In this document: positions 17,341 to 25,816 of the stretch, in pieces
How positions within the stretch are numbered: position 1 is the stretch's first letter
Layout: every line of letters starts with the position of its first letter
DNA from: CAYQCE01 sp964415885
GTDB taxonomy: Bacteria; Zixibacteria; MSB-5A5; JAABVY01; JAHJOQ01
Length of the DNA: 64,000 bases
Reading direction: 5' to 3'
Assembly: GCA_964415885.1 (NCBI GenBank)
Contig: CAYQCE010000003.1
Location: 1-64,000, forward strand
Position numbers and translations under genes: made by a program
The notes under the pieces: model-generated
The model's database searches: none
The model's input: only the letters and a program-made list of their open reading frames with translations
What the model was told of the DNA's origin: nothing

Positions 17341-17811
17341 TTACACCTGTACTGAAACAGCTTTGTTGACTTCAGGATTTTGCGAATGCCCCCGAACGCT
17401 CTCCCGCTTCTGCTCAGAGTCAGCATTCTCTGTTTGTGAAGGCTCCGCACCCCTTCCGATGTTCTGCCAGCCATCCCTGAGATCACTCAGAATCGCCTTA
17501 ATGTCCACGATCAGTTGCGGATTCTTGGTCGAGTTCAGAATATAGAGCTGGCTTATCACGAACGAGTAGAGTGAACCGAGCTTCTCGGCTATCTCTCCAC
17601 CTTTATCAAAATCGAGAGTAGTGTAGAGGTGATACACTATCCTGTGAACTCTCTCGAGCTTGTCTGCAAATTCATTTGTCTCCTTTTTCTCCAGGTGTCC
17701 ATTTGCCTGGTCGAGGAATCTCAGAGCGCCGTCATACAGAAGGACAATCAGTTCCTTCTGGCTCATGCCGGACACCTGATTCTTCCTGTAGTTCGCGAGA
17801 GCTTTGTTCAT
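17341..17811 (-). CDS. fliS: Flagellar export chaperone FliS
   Basis: FliS binds the C terminus of flagellin and prevents premature polymerisation. The 156-residue protein has the family's N-terminal YRKNQVSGMSQKELIVLLYDG and the four-helix pattern (LERVHRIVYHLYTTLDFDKGG, LGSLYSFVISQLYILNSTKN). The C-terminal ~35 residues are a polar tail beyond the usual ~125-residue fold. It lies ten bases after fliD. Confidence 0.92.
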   Translation of the reverse strand: MNKALANYRKNQVSGMSQKELIVLLYDGALRFLDQANGHLEKKETNEFADKLERVHRIVYHLYTTLDFDKGGEIAEKLGSLYSFVISQLYILNSTKNPQLIVDIKAILSDLRDGWQNIGRGAEPSQTENADSEQKRESVRGHSQNPEVNKAVSVQV

Positions 17812-17820
17812 TGCACATCC

Positions 17821-20184
17821 CTACCTCTTGCTTGATCCTGAGAATTTCCAATTGTTGCCTAACTGAGCAAGCTGGGTTTCCAGATAACTCTGTGTCGACC
17901 CCATCTCGCCGAGGAGTTTCTCCATCTCCCAAAATTGTAAGTATAGCGATTCCATCCTCAAATTGAGACGTTCTTCCTCGTCCTCGATTCTCTCGTTTGT
18001 ATAGCTAATCTGCTTCTGAAGCGCATTCGACTTTCGTGCAAGTAGTCCCTCTTCGGATCGTGTGATCGATTCGAGGAGCTCATCGAATTTACTTGCAAAT
18101 CCCTTGACGACTTCAACCGAGCCTGTAGCGATTCCGGCGGCGACGTCGGAGCTGCTATACTCTATCCTGAGCTTGAGACCGGCGATAGTCTCGCTGTCGC
18201 TCTTTCCACTCAGGATCTGACCGGCTCCCTCCGCCTCTTCGCCGTTGATCGTACCGGCAACATCCAGACCCTCATGCGCCGTTGCCTGCGCCAGACCGAG
18301 CGTCACAGTCGCGCTGTTTTCAACTCCGGCCTGAATCTCGACTGCTGATCCGCTACCGTACTTGCCGGATGTTATCTTCAAATAGCCTTCAGAGCCGGTA
18401 TCGACATAGCTGACGACGACGCCAAGATCAGCGAGGTTGTCGTCCGCATCTATCTTGTTCTGCAGCTCAGTGACAAGCTGTGACATGCTTGTATATGACC
18501 CCGCGCCAAGTACAATCTCATCCGATACTCTACCGTCGATCTTTAGCTTCAATGAGTTGTTTGTGGAGTCTATTACAAGCGGCGTTACTGCCGGATCGAC
18601 TATTGAGGTCCCCTGCAGGTATCCGTGGGTTGCCGCCTGAGTAATGTTCACAGCGTAGCCGCTTTCCTTGGTCTCCTCCGTGTCGGTTCCAACCGACAAC
18701 AAGCTGATCTTTGAGTCAGAGGTGTCACCCCAGCTCGTGAAGAGCTTTATCACGTCCGAGAGGTTCTCGTTTAGCGCCTCTGTGAGATTGGTCTGGTTGA
18801 CGATCTTCAGTTTACCCGTACCATCGGTACGTATACCCATATCTGCGAGCGTACGCATGCCAGAGTCGATTCCATCCACCGTTGAAGACAGAATCATCTT
18901 GAGCCTGCTCTGAATCGTTATCATGGTTGAATCACCGAGCAGCGCTCCTGCCTTTTCGGTTTCCGAATCGTAGTCGAGGTACTCGTTGATACGTCCCATC
19001 GCCTGGTTGTACTGATTGATAAACTCCTCGATCTGGGCGCGCAGCCCTTCGGTATCGCGAGAAGCGCTTAGATTGACGGAAGGCGTCTCGGAGTCGGTTA
19101 CTTTCTTTAGATTCAGAGTCACTCCGGGGATCAGGTCCGCGACCGTATTAGTAGAGGAAGTGACAGTAATCGGCGATCCACCTCCGGATGCCGATCCGAG
19201 AGAGACTTCCGCATCCTGAGCGGCTTGTATCGTCGGGCTGAATGTCTGAACCTTGAAAGTATCGCCACCGACCATCGTACCTGCTCCAAACGACAGGGTT
19301 AGACCATCCGCACCGTCACCCGATCCGAGCGTCACTTCGGCATCTGCCTCGGAGACTGTGATCGCACCCGAGTTCGTGCCGTCGGACCAGTTGACGATAA
19401 TCTCATCCGTGCCGACCGTCTGGCTCCCGGAGCCCTGCACAGTAAACGTGTACGTCTTGTTCTCGCTCCCGGTATATGATGCGGTGGGGCCAAGCGATAC
19501 GGTCGAGCTTGCGCTGGATGTCCATCGGACCGTCTCGGGCGCATCGAACGATGAAGTCTCAAAGTCAATGTCTTCGTCACCACCGCTCAGCGAATTCGTT
19601 ATCAATATCTGATTGTCGAGCCCTGATTTGCTGGAGGTCAGAAGCATACGATAGGGATTGCTCTCGGTACCATCGTTGATGATCGAAGCAGTAACGCCCA
19701 TATCAGCGTTGTTAATAGCCTGCTTGAGACCTTCAAGAGTATTATTCGTAGAGTCTATAGTCAGGGTGCGCGCCGATGACATGCCCATCTGCACCGTAAA
19801 CGAGCCCGTGCCGATACTCGTCGAGTCTTTGTCAGCGAAACCCTGGCTCGCAATCTGATGATTCTGAGCGAGCTTGTTTATCGAGATTGAATATGATCCC
19901 GTGGCGACATCTCCCCCGGAAACTGCGGCGGAAACGTAATCCTCTGCCGAGTTGGCCACGGCGAACTTGTCGAATGTCGATGCCTTCGTTAGAGCCGAAA
20001 CCTTCGCCTTGAGCCCCAGCAGCAATGCGGACACGGCATTGTAGGACGTAGTCTTGCTGGTCTTCTCCGCAACCTGCTCCCCCATGAGGTTGAGACGACC
20101 ACTCTCGGCCTCGATCATAGCCTGGATGATACTTGTAGTATCAAGGCTCGAGCTTATTCCGTCAATTGACTGCATTCCGGGCAT
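17821..20184 (-). CDS. fliD: Flagellar filament cap protein FliD (HAP2)
   Basis: FliD caps the growing filament and folds incoming flagellin. The N-terminal FliD_N pattern is clear (IDGISSSLDTTSIIQAMIEAE, then KTTSYNAVSALLLGLKAKVSALTKASTFDK), and the C terminus ends in the coiled coil LQKQISYTNERIEDEEERLN typical of FliD_C. At 787 residues it is longer than most homologues (450-650); the extra length is Ser/Thr/Gly-rich beta-type sequence in the middle (~200-330 and ~520-680), probably outward-facing D2/D3-like domains. The order flaG-fliD-fliS is standard. Confidence 0.93.
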   Translation of the reverse strand: MPGMQSIDGISSSLDTTSIIQAMIEAESGRLNLMGEQVAEKTSKTTSYNAVSALLLGLKAKVSALTKASTFDKFAVANSAEDYVSAAVSGGDVATGSYSISINKLAQNHQIASQGFADKDSTSIGTGSFTVQMGMSSARTLTIDSTNNTLEGLKQAINNADMGVTASIINDGTESNPYRMLLTSSKSGLDNQILITNSLSGGDEDIDFETSSFDAPETVRWTSSASSTVSLGPTASYTGSENKTYTFTVQGSGSQTVGTDEIIVNWSDGTNSGAITVSEADAEVTLGSGDGADGLTLSFGAGTMVGGDTFKVQTFSPTIQAAQDAEVSLGSASGGGSPITVTSSTNTVADLIPGVTLNLKKVTDSETPSVNLSASRDTEGLRAQIEEFINQYNQAMGRINEYLDYDSETEKAGALLGDSTMITIQSRLKMILSSTVDGIDSGMRTLADMGIRTDGTGKLKIVNQTNLTEALNENLSDVIKLFTSWGDTSDSKISLLSVGTDTEETKESGYAVNITQAATHGYLQGTSIVDPAVTPLVIDSTNNSLKLKIDGRVSDEIVLGAGSYTSMSQLVTELQNKIDADDNLADLGVVVSYVDTGSEGYLKITSGKYGSGSAVEIQAGVENSATVTLGLAQATAHEGLDVAGTINGEEAEGAGQILSGKSDSETIAGLKLRIEYSSSDVAAGIATGSVEVVKGFASKFDELLESITRSEEGLLARKSNALQKQISYTNERIEDEEERLNLRMESLYLQFWEMEKLLGEMGSTQSYLETQLAQLGNNWKFSGSSKR

Positions 20185-20247
20185 TACTTTACCCTCTTCT
20201 CACAGTTTGTCCGGATGAGGCTTTTCAGCCTCACCCGGTACTTTGAA

Positions 20248-20661
20248 TTATCCTTCAGTATCGAAAAGCATGCCTGTCATGCTTTCCAGCCGCCTTTTCA
20301 GAGCAAGCACCTCATCCGGCGGTATCTGCCGAACGACCTTGCCCGATTCAGAATCAACCACTTGCACGATGACACTGTCAGATGCTTCATCGACAGAGAA
20401 GCTGAGCGCGATTCTGCGCTGCCGCATCTCATCGTTCACCTGCTTAAGCATTGAATCGAGAAACTCATCGCTCGATTCGGAAGCCGAAGAAGACACTTCT
20501 TTCAGCTTCTGAAATGCGGAAGCTATGGCTTCTCGTTCGGCTGAGCCGAAATTCACCTGATTTCCTATTCTCGGCGAATCAACAGCATCCGATACTGCCC
20601 TCAGCTCGGGTCTCTTTGAATGTGACGCCGAAGCCTGGTTTGTTTCATTGATCGGATACAT
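20248..20661 (-). CDS. flaG: FlaG family protein
   Basis: A 137-residue protein whose last ~75 residues match FlaG: LSFSVDEASDSVIVQVVDSE, then GKVVRQIPPDEVLALKRRLE. The N-terminal half is polar and variable. FlaG influences filament length in several bacteria; mechanism is not firmly known. It lies between fliC and fliD as in many flagellar clusters. Confidence 0.9.
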   Translation of the reverse strand: MYPINETNQASASHSKRPELRAVSDAVDSPRIGNQVNFGSAEREAIASAFQKLKEVSSSASESSDEFLDSMLKQVNDEMRQRRIALSFSVDEASDSVIVQVVDSESGKVVRQIPPDEVLALKRRLESMTGMLFDTEG

Positions 20662-20685
20662 CTAAAACCACCTCGCCTTGGATCA

Positions 20686-20709
20686 GGAGAGGCCGGTTAT
20701 GACCTCTCC
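20686..20709 (-). terminator. Hairpin between fliC and flaG
   Basis: A perfect 7-bp GC-rich stem (GGAGAGG with CCTCTCC) around a 10-base loop lies 25 bases after the fliC stop. No T-tract follows on the minus strand, so it may stabilise the fliC mRNA end or reduce read-through into flaG rather than terminate fully. Confidence 0.45.
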
Positions 20710-20734
20710 CGATTGGTTATCTGGTGAATCTCGC

Positions 20735-22963
20735 TTAACCGAACAGCGACAGAACAACCTGCGGTACCTGGTTACCCTGCGCGAGCATGGCGGTACCGGC
20801 CTGCAGGAGGATCTGCTCCTTAGTGAATATCGACATCTCTCTTGCCATATCGGTATCACGGAGATCAGATTCCGCAGCCGTCAGGTTCTGAGCCGCGATC
20901 CGGAGGTTCGTCAGGTTCGATTCGAGAGTGTTCTTCTGGAACGAACCGAGCGTACCTCTAAGGTTGGTCACCTCATCAATAGCCGCGTCGATCAAGGACT
21001 GTGCGTCCTGAGCGCCGGCAGCACTCGTAACATTGATCGCGGAGAGATCCGTGAACATGTTACCTGCGACGTTATTTGCGAGTGATGAAGATGACATGTT
21101 ACTCAGCGAAATTCTCGCTGTCTGGCCGACATTACCGCCGATCTGGAACACGAGCGATCTGTCAGTGTCCTGAATCGTCTCCGATCCACCTTCCGACGAG
21201 AGCGCGTAGTTGACCTTCAGTGACTCGGACCTGTCGGAGTTGTAGACAATCGCCTCCTCGCCGGCTACCACCGAGGATGCGGGGCCGCCGTCGAGCCGGA
21301 CATCGAACTCTGCAGCGCTCACGTCGAGCAGCATGCTGCCCAGGTTGACGCCGTTCAGCGCAGTGTTCACCGTGATATCAAGCGAACCTCTACCGGACAC
21401 ACCTGCCGCCTTGTTGTACAGGGTCACATCGGTAGTGTCGGAGTACTTGACTGACGTGATCGTGTTCGTGTAGTTATCGAATGATACGAGAGCATCCGTA
21501 CCGGTCGCCGCGATCGTATCGATCGAGAAACCGAGCACATTGGCAGCTTCTTCCTTGTCTTCGGAGAGCTGCTGATGCTTAATCGTGTAGTCGGAACCCT
21601 CGTCACGCGTGTAGATACGCAGCTTGTTTCCAACCACTTCCGCATCGACGTTGGCGATTGAGCTGTTCGTACCTGAAGCCTCAACGGTACCGAAACCACC
21701 TGAACCCGAAGCGATCTTCAGAGCGCGGGCAACTTCATCACGAAGAGCGGCCATCGATACGAAGGTCTTCGCGCCACCGCCACTGGAGACTGTAGAGATA
21801 TCCAGAGTCTCGGTCTTGAGACCGTAACGGGCGGTGTTGATCTGCAGCTTCATCTCGTCTTTACTGACACCACGTGTGGAACGAGCGGATCCCATATCGA
21901 ACAGGTTACCGCCGGTACCAACCGTCGAGAACGACGACAGCTTCAAGCTGTACTGGGCACCCTCGTCAACAGAGCGGAAAACCAGTCTGCCGGTAGCACC
22001 GTCAGTACCGGAAGTCGTGGCGGCCTCGATCTTACCGGCGAGATACTCGTTGCCGGCGATAGAGGCGTTCCACTTCTGGACCTGATCACCGATGTCTTCG
22101 CCGGCGACCAGATCAACAGAGATGCTCTGGTTACCGGTAACAACACCATCCTCGCCCTGGTAGTTGAGCTGAACCTGATAGGTACCAGCGTTACCAGAGG
22201 TAACAGTACCGAACGTGCCGGTAGACATAACCGTAGCATACTGCCCGGCGGTGGCGAGAGTAAGGTTGTTGTTGAAGGCGTCGGTGATACGGATATCGCT
22301 CGACAGCTTCTCGGCGCCATCGGAAGCCTGAACAACATCCAGATTATGAATGCCGTCGGACAGCTCCGACGGGTTGCCGGTGCTGTTGAGCGAAATACCG
22401 TACGAGGTCGTGTTGAGCGATGAGGTTGCATCGCTCACCTTCGTGGCGCTGATGGAATGAGTGCCGGATGACAGCGTGGAGTTGACGATCGTCAACTTCG
22501 AGGAGTTCGCCGTTGTAATCGTGGCGAGGTTCTCCTTGGTGCCGTCGAGAAGCTTCTTGGTACCGAACTGCGTGTTCTTGGCAATACGGTCAATGGTTGC
22601 CAGCGCGTTTTCAATTTCCGCCTGGTCGGCTGCCAACTGGTTGACATCGTTGAAACCTTCGTTAGCAGCATGAATAGCCAGCTCTCTCATGGAGACCAGA
22701 AGACTGTTGATCTCGTTGAGAGCTCCCTCTGCGGTCTGGATCATGTTGACCGAACCTTCGGAGTTGGAGATCGCACGGTTGAGACCGGCAATCTGCGCTC
22801 TGAACTGCTCGGAAATCACAAGACCCGCCGGGTCGTCGGACGCGCGGTTAATTCTGTAACCGGACGACAACTTCTCCATCGACTTCGAAAGAGCCTTTGT
22901 CGTGCCGGACAGGTTACGATGCGCGTTCAAGGCAGCAATGTTGTGGTTAATGCGTAAGGACAT
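20735..22963 (-). CDS. fliC: Flagellin
   Basis: Filament protein, 742 residues. Conserved N-terminal D0/D1 (1-145: RINHNIAALNAHRNL, then LSSGYRINRASDDPAGLVIS) and C-terminal D1/D0 (~640-742: LTAAESDLRDTDMAREMS, ending in LSLFG) flank a ~490-residue central region rich in Ser/Thr/Gly, much longer than in a minimal flagellin. That part faces outward and is the usual site of O-glycosylation, fitting the nearby glycan island. ATG at 22963 has AAGGAGG. A sigma-28-type promoter lies ~250 bases upstream, and the leader has CsrA-like sites. Confidence 0.97.
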   Translation of the reverse strand: MSLRINHNIAALNAHRNLSGTTKALSKSMEKLSSGYRINRASDDPAGLVISEQFRAQIAGLNRAISNSEGSVNMIQTAEGALNEINSLLVSMRELAIHAANEGFNDVNQLAADQAEIENALATIDRIAKNTQFGTKKLLDGTKENLATITTANSSKLTIVNSTLSSGTHSISATKVSDATSSLNTTSYGISLNSTGNPSELSDGIHNLDVVQASDGAEKLSSDIRITDAFNNNLTLATAGQYATVMSTGTFGTVTSGNAGTYQVQLNYQGEDGVVTGNQSISVDLVAGEDIGDQVQKWNASIAGNEYLAGKIEAATTSGTDGATGRLVFRSVDEGAQYSLKLSSFSTVGTGGNLFDMGSARSTRGVSKDEMKLQINTARYGLKTETLDISTVSSGGGAKTFVSMAALRDEVARALKIASGSGGFGTVEASGTNSSIANVDAEVVGNKLRIYTRDEGSDYTIKHQQLSEDKEEAANVLGFSIDTIAATGTDALVSFDNYTNTITSVKYSDTTDVTLYNKAAGVSGRGSLDITVNTALNGVNLGSMLLDVSAAEFDVRLDGGPASSVVAGEEAIVYNSDRSESLKVNYALSSEGGSETIQDTDRSLVFQIGGNVGQTARISLSNMSSSSLANNVAGNMFTDLSAINVTSAAGAQDAQSLIDAAIDEVTNLRGTLGSFQKNTLESNLTNLRIAAQNLTAAESDLRDTDMAREMSIFTKEQILLQAGTAMLAQGNQVPQVVLSLFG

Positions 22964-22967
22964 TTAA

Positions 22968-23004
22968 TCCTCCTTGAAACTCCTTGTCGACTATCCCTGT
23001 CGAC
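22968..23004 (-). promoter_or_regulatory. Candidate CsrA-binding leader of fliC
   Basis: In the fliC leader a perfect 6-bp hairpin (GTCGAC arms at 22999-23004 and 22986-22991) presents AGGGATA in its loop, so the RNA reads ACAGGGAU, close to the CsrA consensus ACARGGAUG. Next comes ACAAGGAG (22980-22987) and then the Shine-Dalgarno AAGGAGGA (22968-22975). A loop-borne site plus one over the ribosome site is the arrangement described for Bacillus subtilis hag. csrA and fliW are both present at 39.6-42.5 kb. Confidence 0.55.
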
Positions 23005-23218
23005 CCTGATTGACTGTAATAACTGGTTTGTGCTCGCCAGTTCAGCCACATCCGATGTCTGCCAAGGTCCCGAGCCAATTTCTGACCTTCAAGCCGTCAT
23101 TACTAAACGAGTCGCGGCTTGTCGACTCGAGTGCTTCATCACCTCCCGTCGTTTCTGATTCTTACCTTCTTTACTCTATTCAACGTCGATTACCATAACT
23201 TCAAGCTTCTCTTTATCT

Positions 23219-23245
23219 TAATCGGCTTCTGCTCCGAATTCTTTA
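23219..23245 (-). promoter_or_regulatory. Sigma-28 (FliA)-type promoter of fliC
   Basis: Minus strand: TAAAGAAT (23238-23245), exactly 11 bases, GCCGATTA (23219-23226). The enterobacterial consensus is TAAAGTTT-N11-GCCGATAA. The predicted start near 23212 gives fliC a leader of about 250 bases. A matching -10 (GCCGATTA) occurs before the chemoreceptor at 62812. Confidence 0.8.
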
Positions 23246-23257
23246 CGCTACCTGAGC

Positions 23258-23491
23258 TTATGATCTCCTCTCTTCATCACTATTTTCGACATCCCGGAAG
23301 ACGTACTTAACGCGCTCCGACAGGTTTGTGACACACGCGAGCGGTACATACAGGACCCTGTCGGGGCAAGCGGCGTAACTGCAATAGATTCCATCTTTTG
23401 AACATTTTGCGCCCCTGTGACTTATGGGACCCCACCCCTTGCAAAATGCACGAGCATTCGAGCGCGACCTGTTCATCGTGCGCACACTCAT
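23258..23491 (-). CDS. Possible small cysteine-rich protein upstream of fliC
   Basis: A 77-codon minus-strand frame from ATG (23491, weak AGGGCGGA upstream) to TAA, lying between the divergent promoters of fliC and the DUF1015 gene. It has five Cys (including CSKDGIYCSYAAC) and a charged tail. Codon third positions look similar to those of the neighbours (about 60% G/C by eye). No family is recognised and there is no signal peptide. Part of the stretch also forms an 8-bp inverted repeat (CCGACAGG/CCTGTCGG), so it could instead be non-coding. The remaining bases of this 668-base intergenic region hold only the promoters and leader listed separately. Confidence 0.3.
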   Translation of the reverse strand: MSVRTMNRSRSNARAFCKGWGPISHRGAKCSKDGIYCSYAACPDRVLYVPLACVTNLSERVKYVFRDVENSDEERRS

Positions 23492-23531
23492 TCCGCCCTG
23501 ATAGCCCCGCGCGGTCCTTCACCGAATTCGG

Positions 23532-23559
23532 TTGACGCAAACCCTATCTTTTGTAAATT
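23532..23559 (+). promoter_or_regulatory. Sigma-70-type promoter of the DUF1015-serA-serC genes
   Basis: TTGACG (23532-23537), 16-base spacer, TAAATT (23554-23559), about 70 bases before the ATG at 23632. Confidence 0.55.
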
Positions 23560-23631
23560 AGCGGCAAGTATTTTGAGGACTTGATGATTAGCCTCCCGCT
23601 GTGCGGGTCCAACTGGTCAGGAGTAGTGAGA

Positions 23632-24882
23632 ATGGTGAAGATAAAGCCTTTCAAAGGTCTTAGGCCCTTACCGGAGAATGCTCAAAAGGTAGCGTCTCCC
23701 CCGTACGATGTTCTCAGCTCGGCTGAGGCCCGGGAAATGGCGGCCACTAACCCGCACTCGTTTCTGCATGTCGTGAAGCCGGAAATAGACCTTCCGGAAG
23801 ACATCGATCCGTATTCCGAAGCCGTATACAACAAGGCCAGGGATAATCTCGAAAAGCTGATGCACGACCGCGTAATGAAGCAGGAGGAGAAGGACAGCTA
23901 CTATCTGTATCAGATTCAGATGGGTGATCACATCCAGACAGGTCTTGTCGCAGTAGCCTCAGTGGATGATTATCTCGAAGGGAGGGTGAAAAAGCATGAG
24001 TTCACGCGCCCAGCCAAAGAGGACGACAGAACCACACACATCCTGACTTCCAAGGCCCAAACCGGTCCGGTCTTCTGCATCTTCCGTTCTGACCCTAACC
24101 TCAGTAAGATATTTCATGAGCTGACAAACGACGAACCGGAGTTCAATTTTACCGCCGATGACGGCGTCCGGCACACGCTCTGGGTCATCAAGAAAGCGGA
24201 GCATGCAAATTCGATTACGGATGCGCTCGCAAAGTTCGATGCTATCTACATTGCCGACGGTCACCATCGCTCGGCGGCCGGTACGCGCGCCGCTGAGAAG
24301 TATCGCGAAAAATATCCCGACTACAATGGCGAAGAGGAGTTCAACTACTTCCTCACCGTTATATTCCCCGACGACGAAATGAATATCCTGGCATATAATC
24401 GCGTGGTCAAAGACCTGAGCGGAATGTCGGAGAATGAGTTTCTAAACGGCCTGAAGAACAAGTTCGATGTCAGCGAGGCTGCGAACAGAGAGGAGGCCGA
24501 GCCTAAGGAAAACTACGAGTACGGGATGTTCCTCGACGGCAAGTGGTACAAGCTCAAAGCGCACGACAGCGTCATCGACCGCACCGACCCCGTTGACTCG
24601 CTCGACGTTCAGGTCCTGGCGCGCAATGTCTTGAAGCCTATGCTCAAAATCGAGGATCCGCGTACTGATCCGAGGATCGATTTCGTAGGCGGGATTCGCG
24701 GACTAAAGGAGCTCGAGCGGCTCGTCAACAGCGGTGAGTGGAAGCTCGCGTTTGCTCTCTATCCAACCTCGGTGGAGCAACTTCTTCGCGTGGCGGATGC
24801 CGGGAAGGTCATGCCGCCAAAGTCAACCTGGTTCGAACCAAAACTCAGAAGTGGAATGGTAGTTCATCTACTTGAAGAATAG
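23632..24882 (+). CDS. DUF1015 family protein
   Basis: A 416-residue cytosolic protein with the DUF1015 start IKPFKGLRPLPENAQKVASPPYDVLSS and the conserved core IADGHHRSAAGTRAAEKYRE (~residue 220). Biochemical function is unknown. I start it at ATG 23632, which has AGGAG nine bases upstream; a TTG at 23581 would add 17 residues unlike the family. It is followed at 35 bases by a SerA-like gene and then serC. DUF1015 genes recur beside serA/serC in many genomes, so a role linked to serine synthesis or its regulation is a fair inference. Confidence 0.9.
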   Translation: MVKIKPFKGLRPLPENAQKVASPPYDVLSSAEAREMAATNPHSFLHVVKPEIDLPEDIDPYSEAVYNKARDNLEKLMHDRVMKQEEKDSYYLYQIQMGDHIQTGLVAVASVDDYLEGRVKKHEFTRPAKEDDRTTHILTSKAQTGPVFCIFRSDPNLSKIFHELTNDEPEFNFTADDGVRHTLWVIKKAEHANSITDALAKFDAIYIADGHHRSAAGTRAAEKYREKYPDYNGEEEFNYFLTVIFPDDEMNILAYNRVVKDLSGMSENEFLNGLKNKFDVSEAANREEAEPKENYEYGMFLDGKWYKLKAHDSVIDRTDPVDSLDVQVLARNVLKPMLKIEDPRTDPRIDFVGGIRGLKELERLVNSGEWKLAFALYPTSVEQLLRVADAGKVMPPKSTWFEPKLRSGMVVHLLEE

Positions 24883-24917
24883 ATGCGTGAGAAGATAAGC
24901 CAGAAGGAGTTATTCGG

Positions 24918-25793
24918 ATGAAGATCCTGATATCTGATGCATTTGACCCCTCCCTGCCGGAGAAACTCGCGAAATACGGCGAAGTGACCGACGACAAGGA
25001 TCAACTCAAGGATGCCGACGTCGTTCTCGTTCGCAGCAAGACCAAGTGCACGAAGGAGTACATAGACAGTGCACCCAACCTGAAGCTCATCATCAGGGGC
25101 GGTGTGGGACTCGACAATATTGACAGAGACTATGCCAAAGAGAAGAACATTATCGTTCACAACACCGCCGAGGCTTCCGCAATCGCCGTCGCGGAACTCG
25201 CAATGGCGCTGATGCTCACGATGCCATGCAACGTTATTCCCGGCCATAATTCGATGAAGGAAGGCAAGTGGATGAAAAAGGAGCTCAAGCGTACGGAGCT
25301 CTTCGGAAAAACGCTCGGCCTGATGGGCGTCGGGAATATCGGGACGGAAGTTGCCAGGCGTGCCAAAGCCTTCGGAATGCACGTTATAGCCTACGATCCC
25401 TTCATCAAGGCGCATGACTACGCTGACATAGTTGCGAATCTCGATGATTTCATCGGCCGCTGCGATTACATATCGCTGCACATGCCACTCACCGATGATA
25501 CGAAAGGTATGATCAATAAGGGCCTCATTGCGAAGATGAAGGATGGAGTCTATATCGTGAACACGGGACGCGGCAAGTGCGTCAATGAGGATGATGTCGC
25601 CGAGGCGCTCAAATCCGGCAGGATAAAGGGATTTGCGACAGACGTATGGTACAGCGATCCGCCGGAGAGCACTCCTCTGCTGGATGCCCCAAATTTCGTC
25701 GCAACACCTCATATAGGCGCGTCCACCAGGGAGAATCTGCTCAGGATCGGCGAGGTTATAGACCGCCTTATCGGGGAATTCGTCAGCAAATAG
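24918..25793 (+). CDS. serA: D-3-phosphoglycerate dehydrogenase-like 2-hydroxyacid dehydrogenase
   Basis: First step of serine synthesis: 3-phosphoglycerate to 3-phosphohydroxypyruvate with NAD. The 291-residue protein has the substrate-binding RGGVGLDNID (~residue 55), Rossmann motif GLMGVGNIGTEVARRAKAFG (~135) and catalytic His in ATPHIGAST (~265). It is the short form, with neither the intervening nor the ACT regulatory domain of larger SerA proteins, so serine feedback through an ACT domain is not expected. Its position directly before serC supports the PGDH role over other hydroxyacid dehydrogenases. Confidence 0.85.
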   Translation: MKILISDAFDPSLPEKLAKYGEVTDDKDQLKDADVVLVRSKTKCTKEYIDSAPNLKLIIRGGVGLDNIDRDYAKEKNIIVHNTAEASAIAVAELAMALMLTMPCNVIPGHNSMKEGKWMKKELKRTELFGKTLGLMGVGNIGTEVARRAKAFGMHVIAYDPFIKAHDYADIVANLDDFIGRCDYISLHMPLTDDTKGMINKGLIAKMKDGVYIVNTGRGKCVNEDDVAEALKSGRIKGFATDVWYSDPPESTPLLDAPNFVATPHIGASTRENLLRIGEVIDRLIGEFVSK

Positions 25794-25816
25794 TGTGAGC
25801 CGAAAGGAGAACGAAA

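Noticed and set aside
24864..25712. Long minus-strand frame (282 codons)
   Set aside because: It is entirely antisense to the well-supported serA-like gene and has no recognisable motif.
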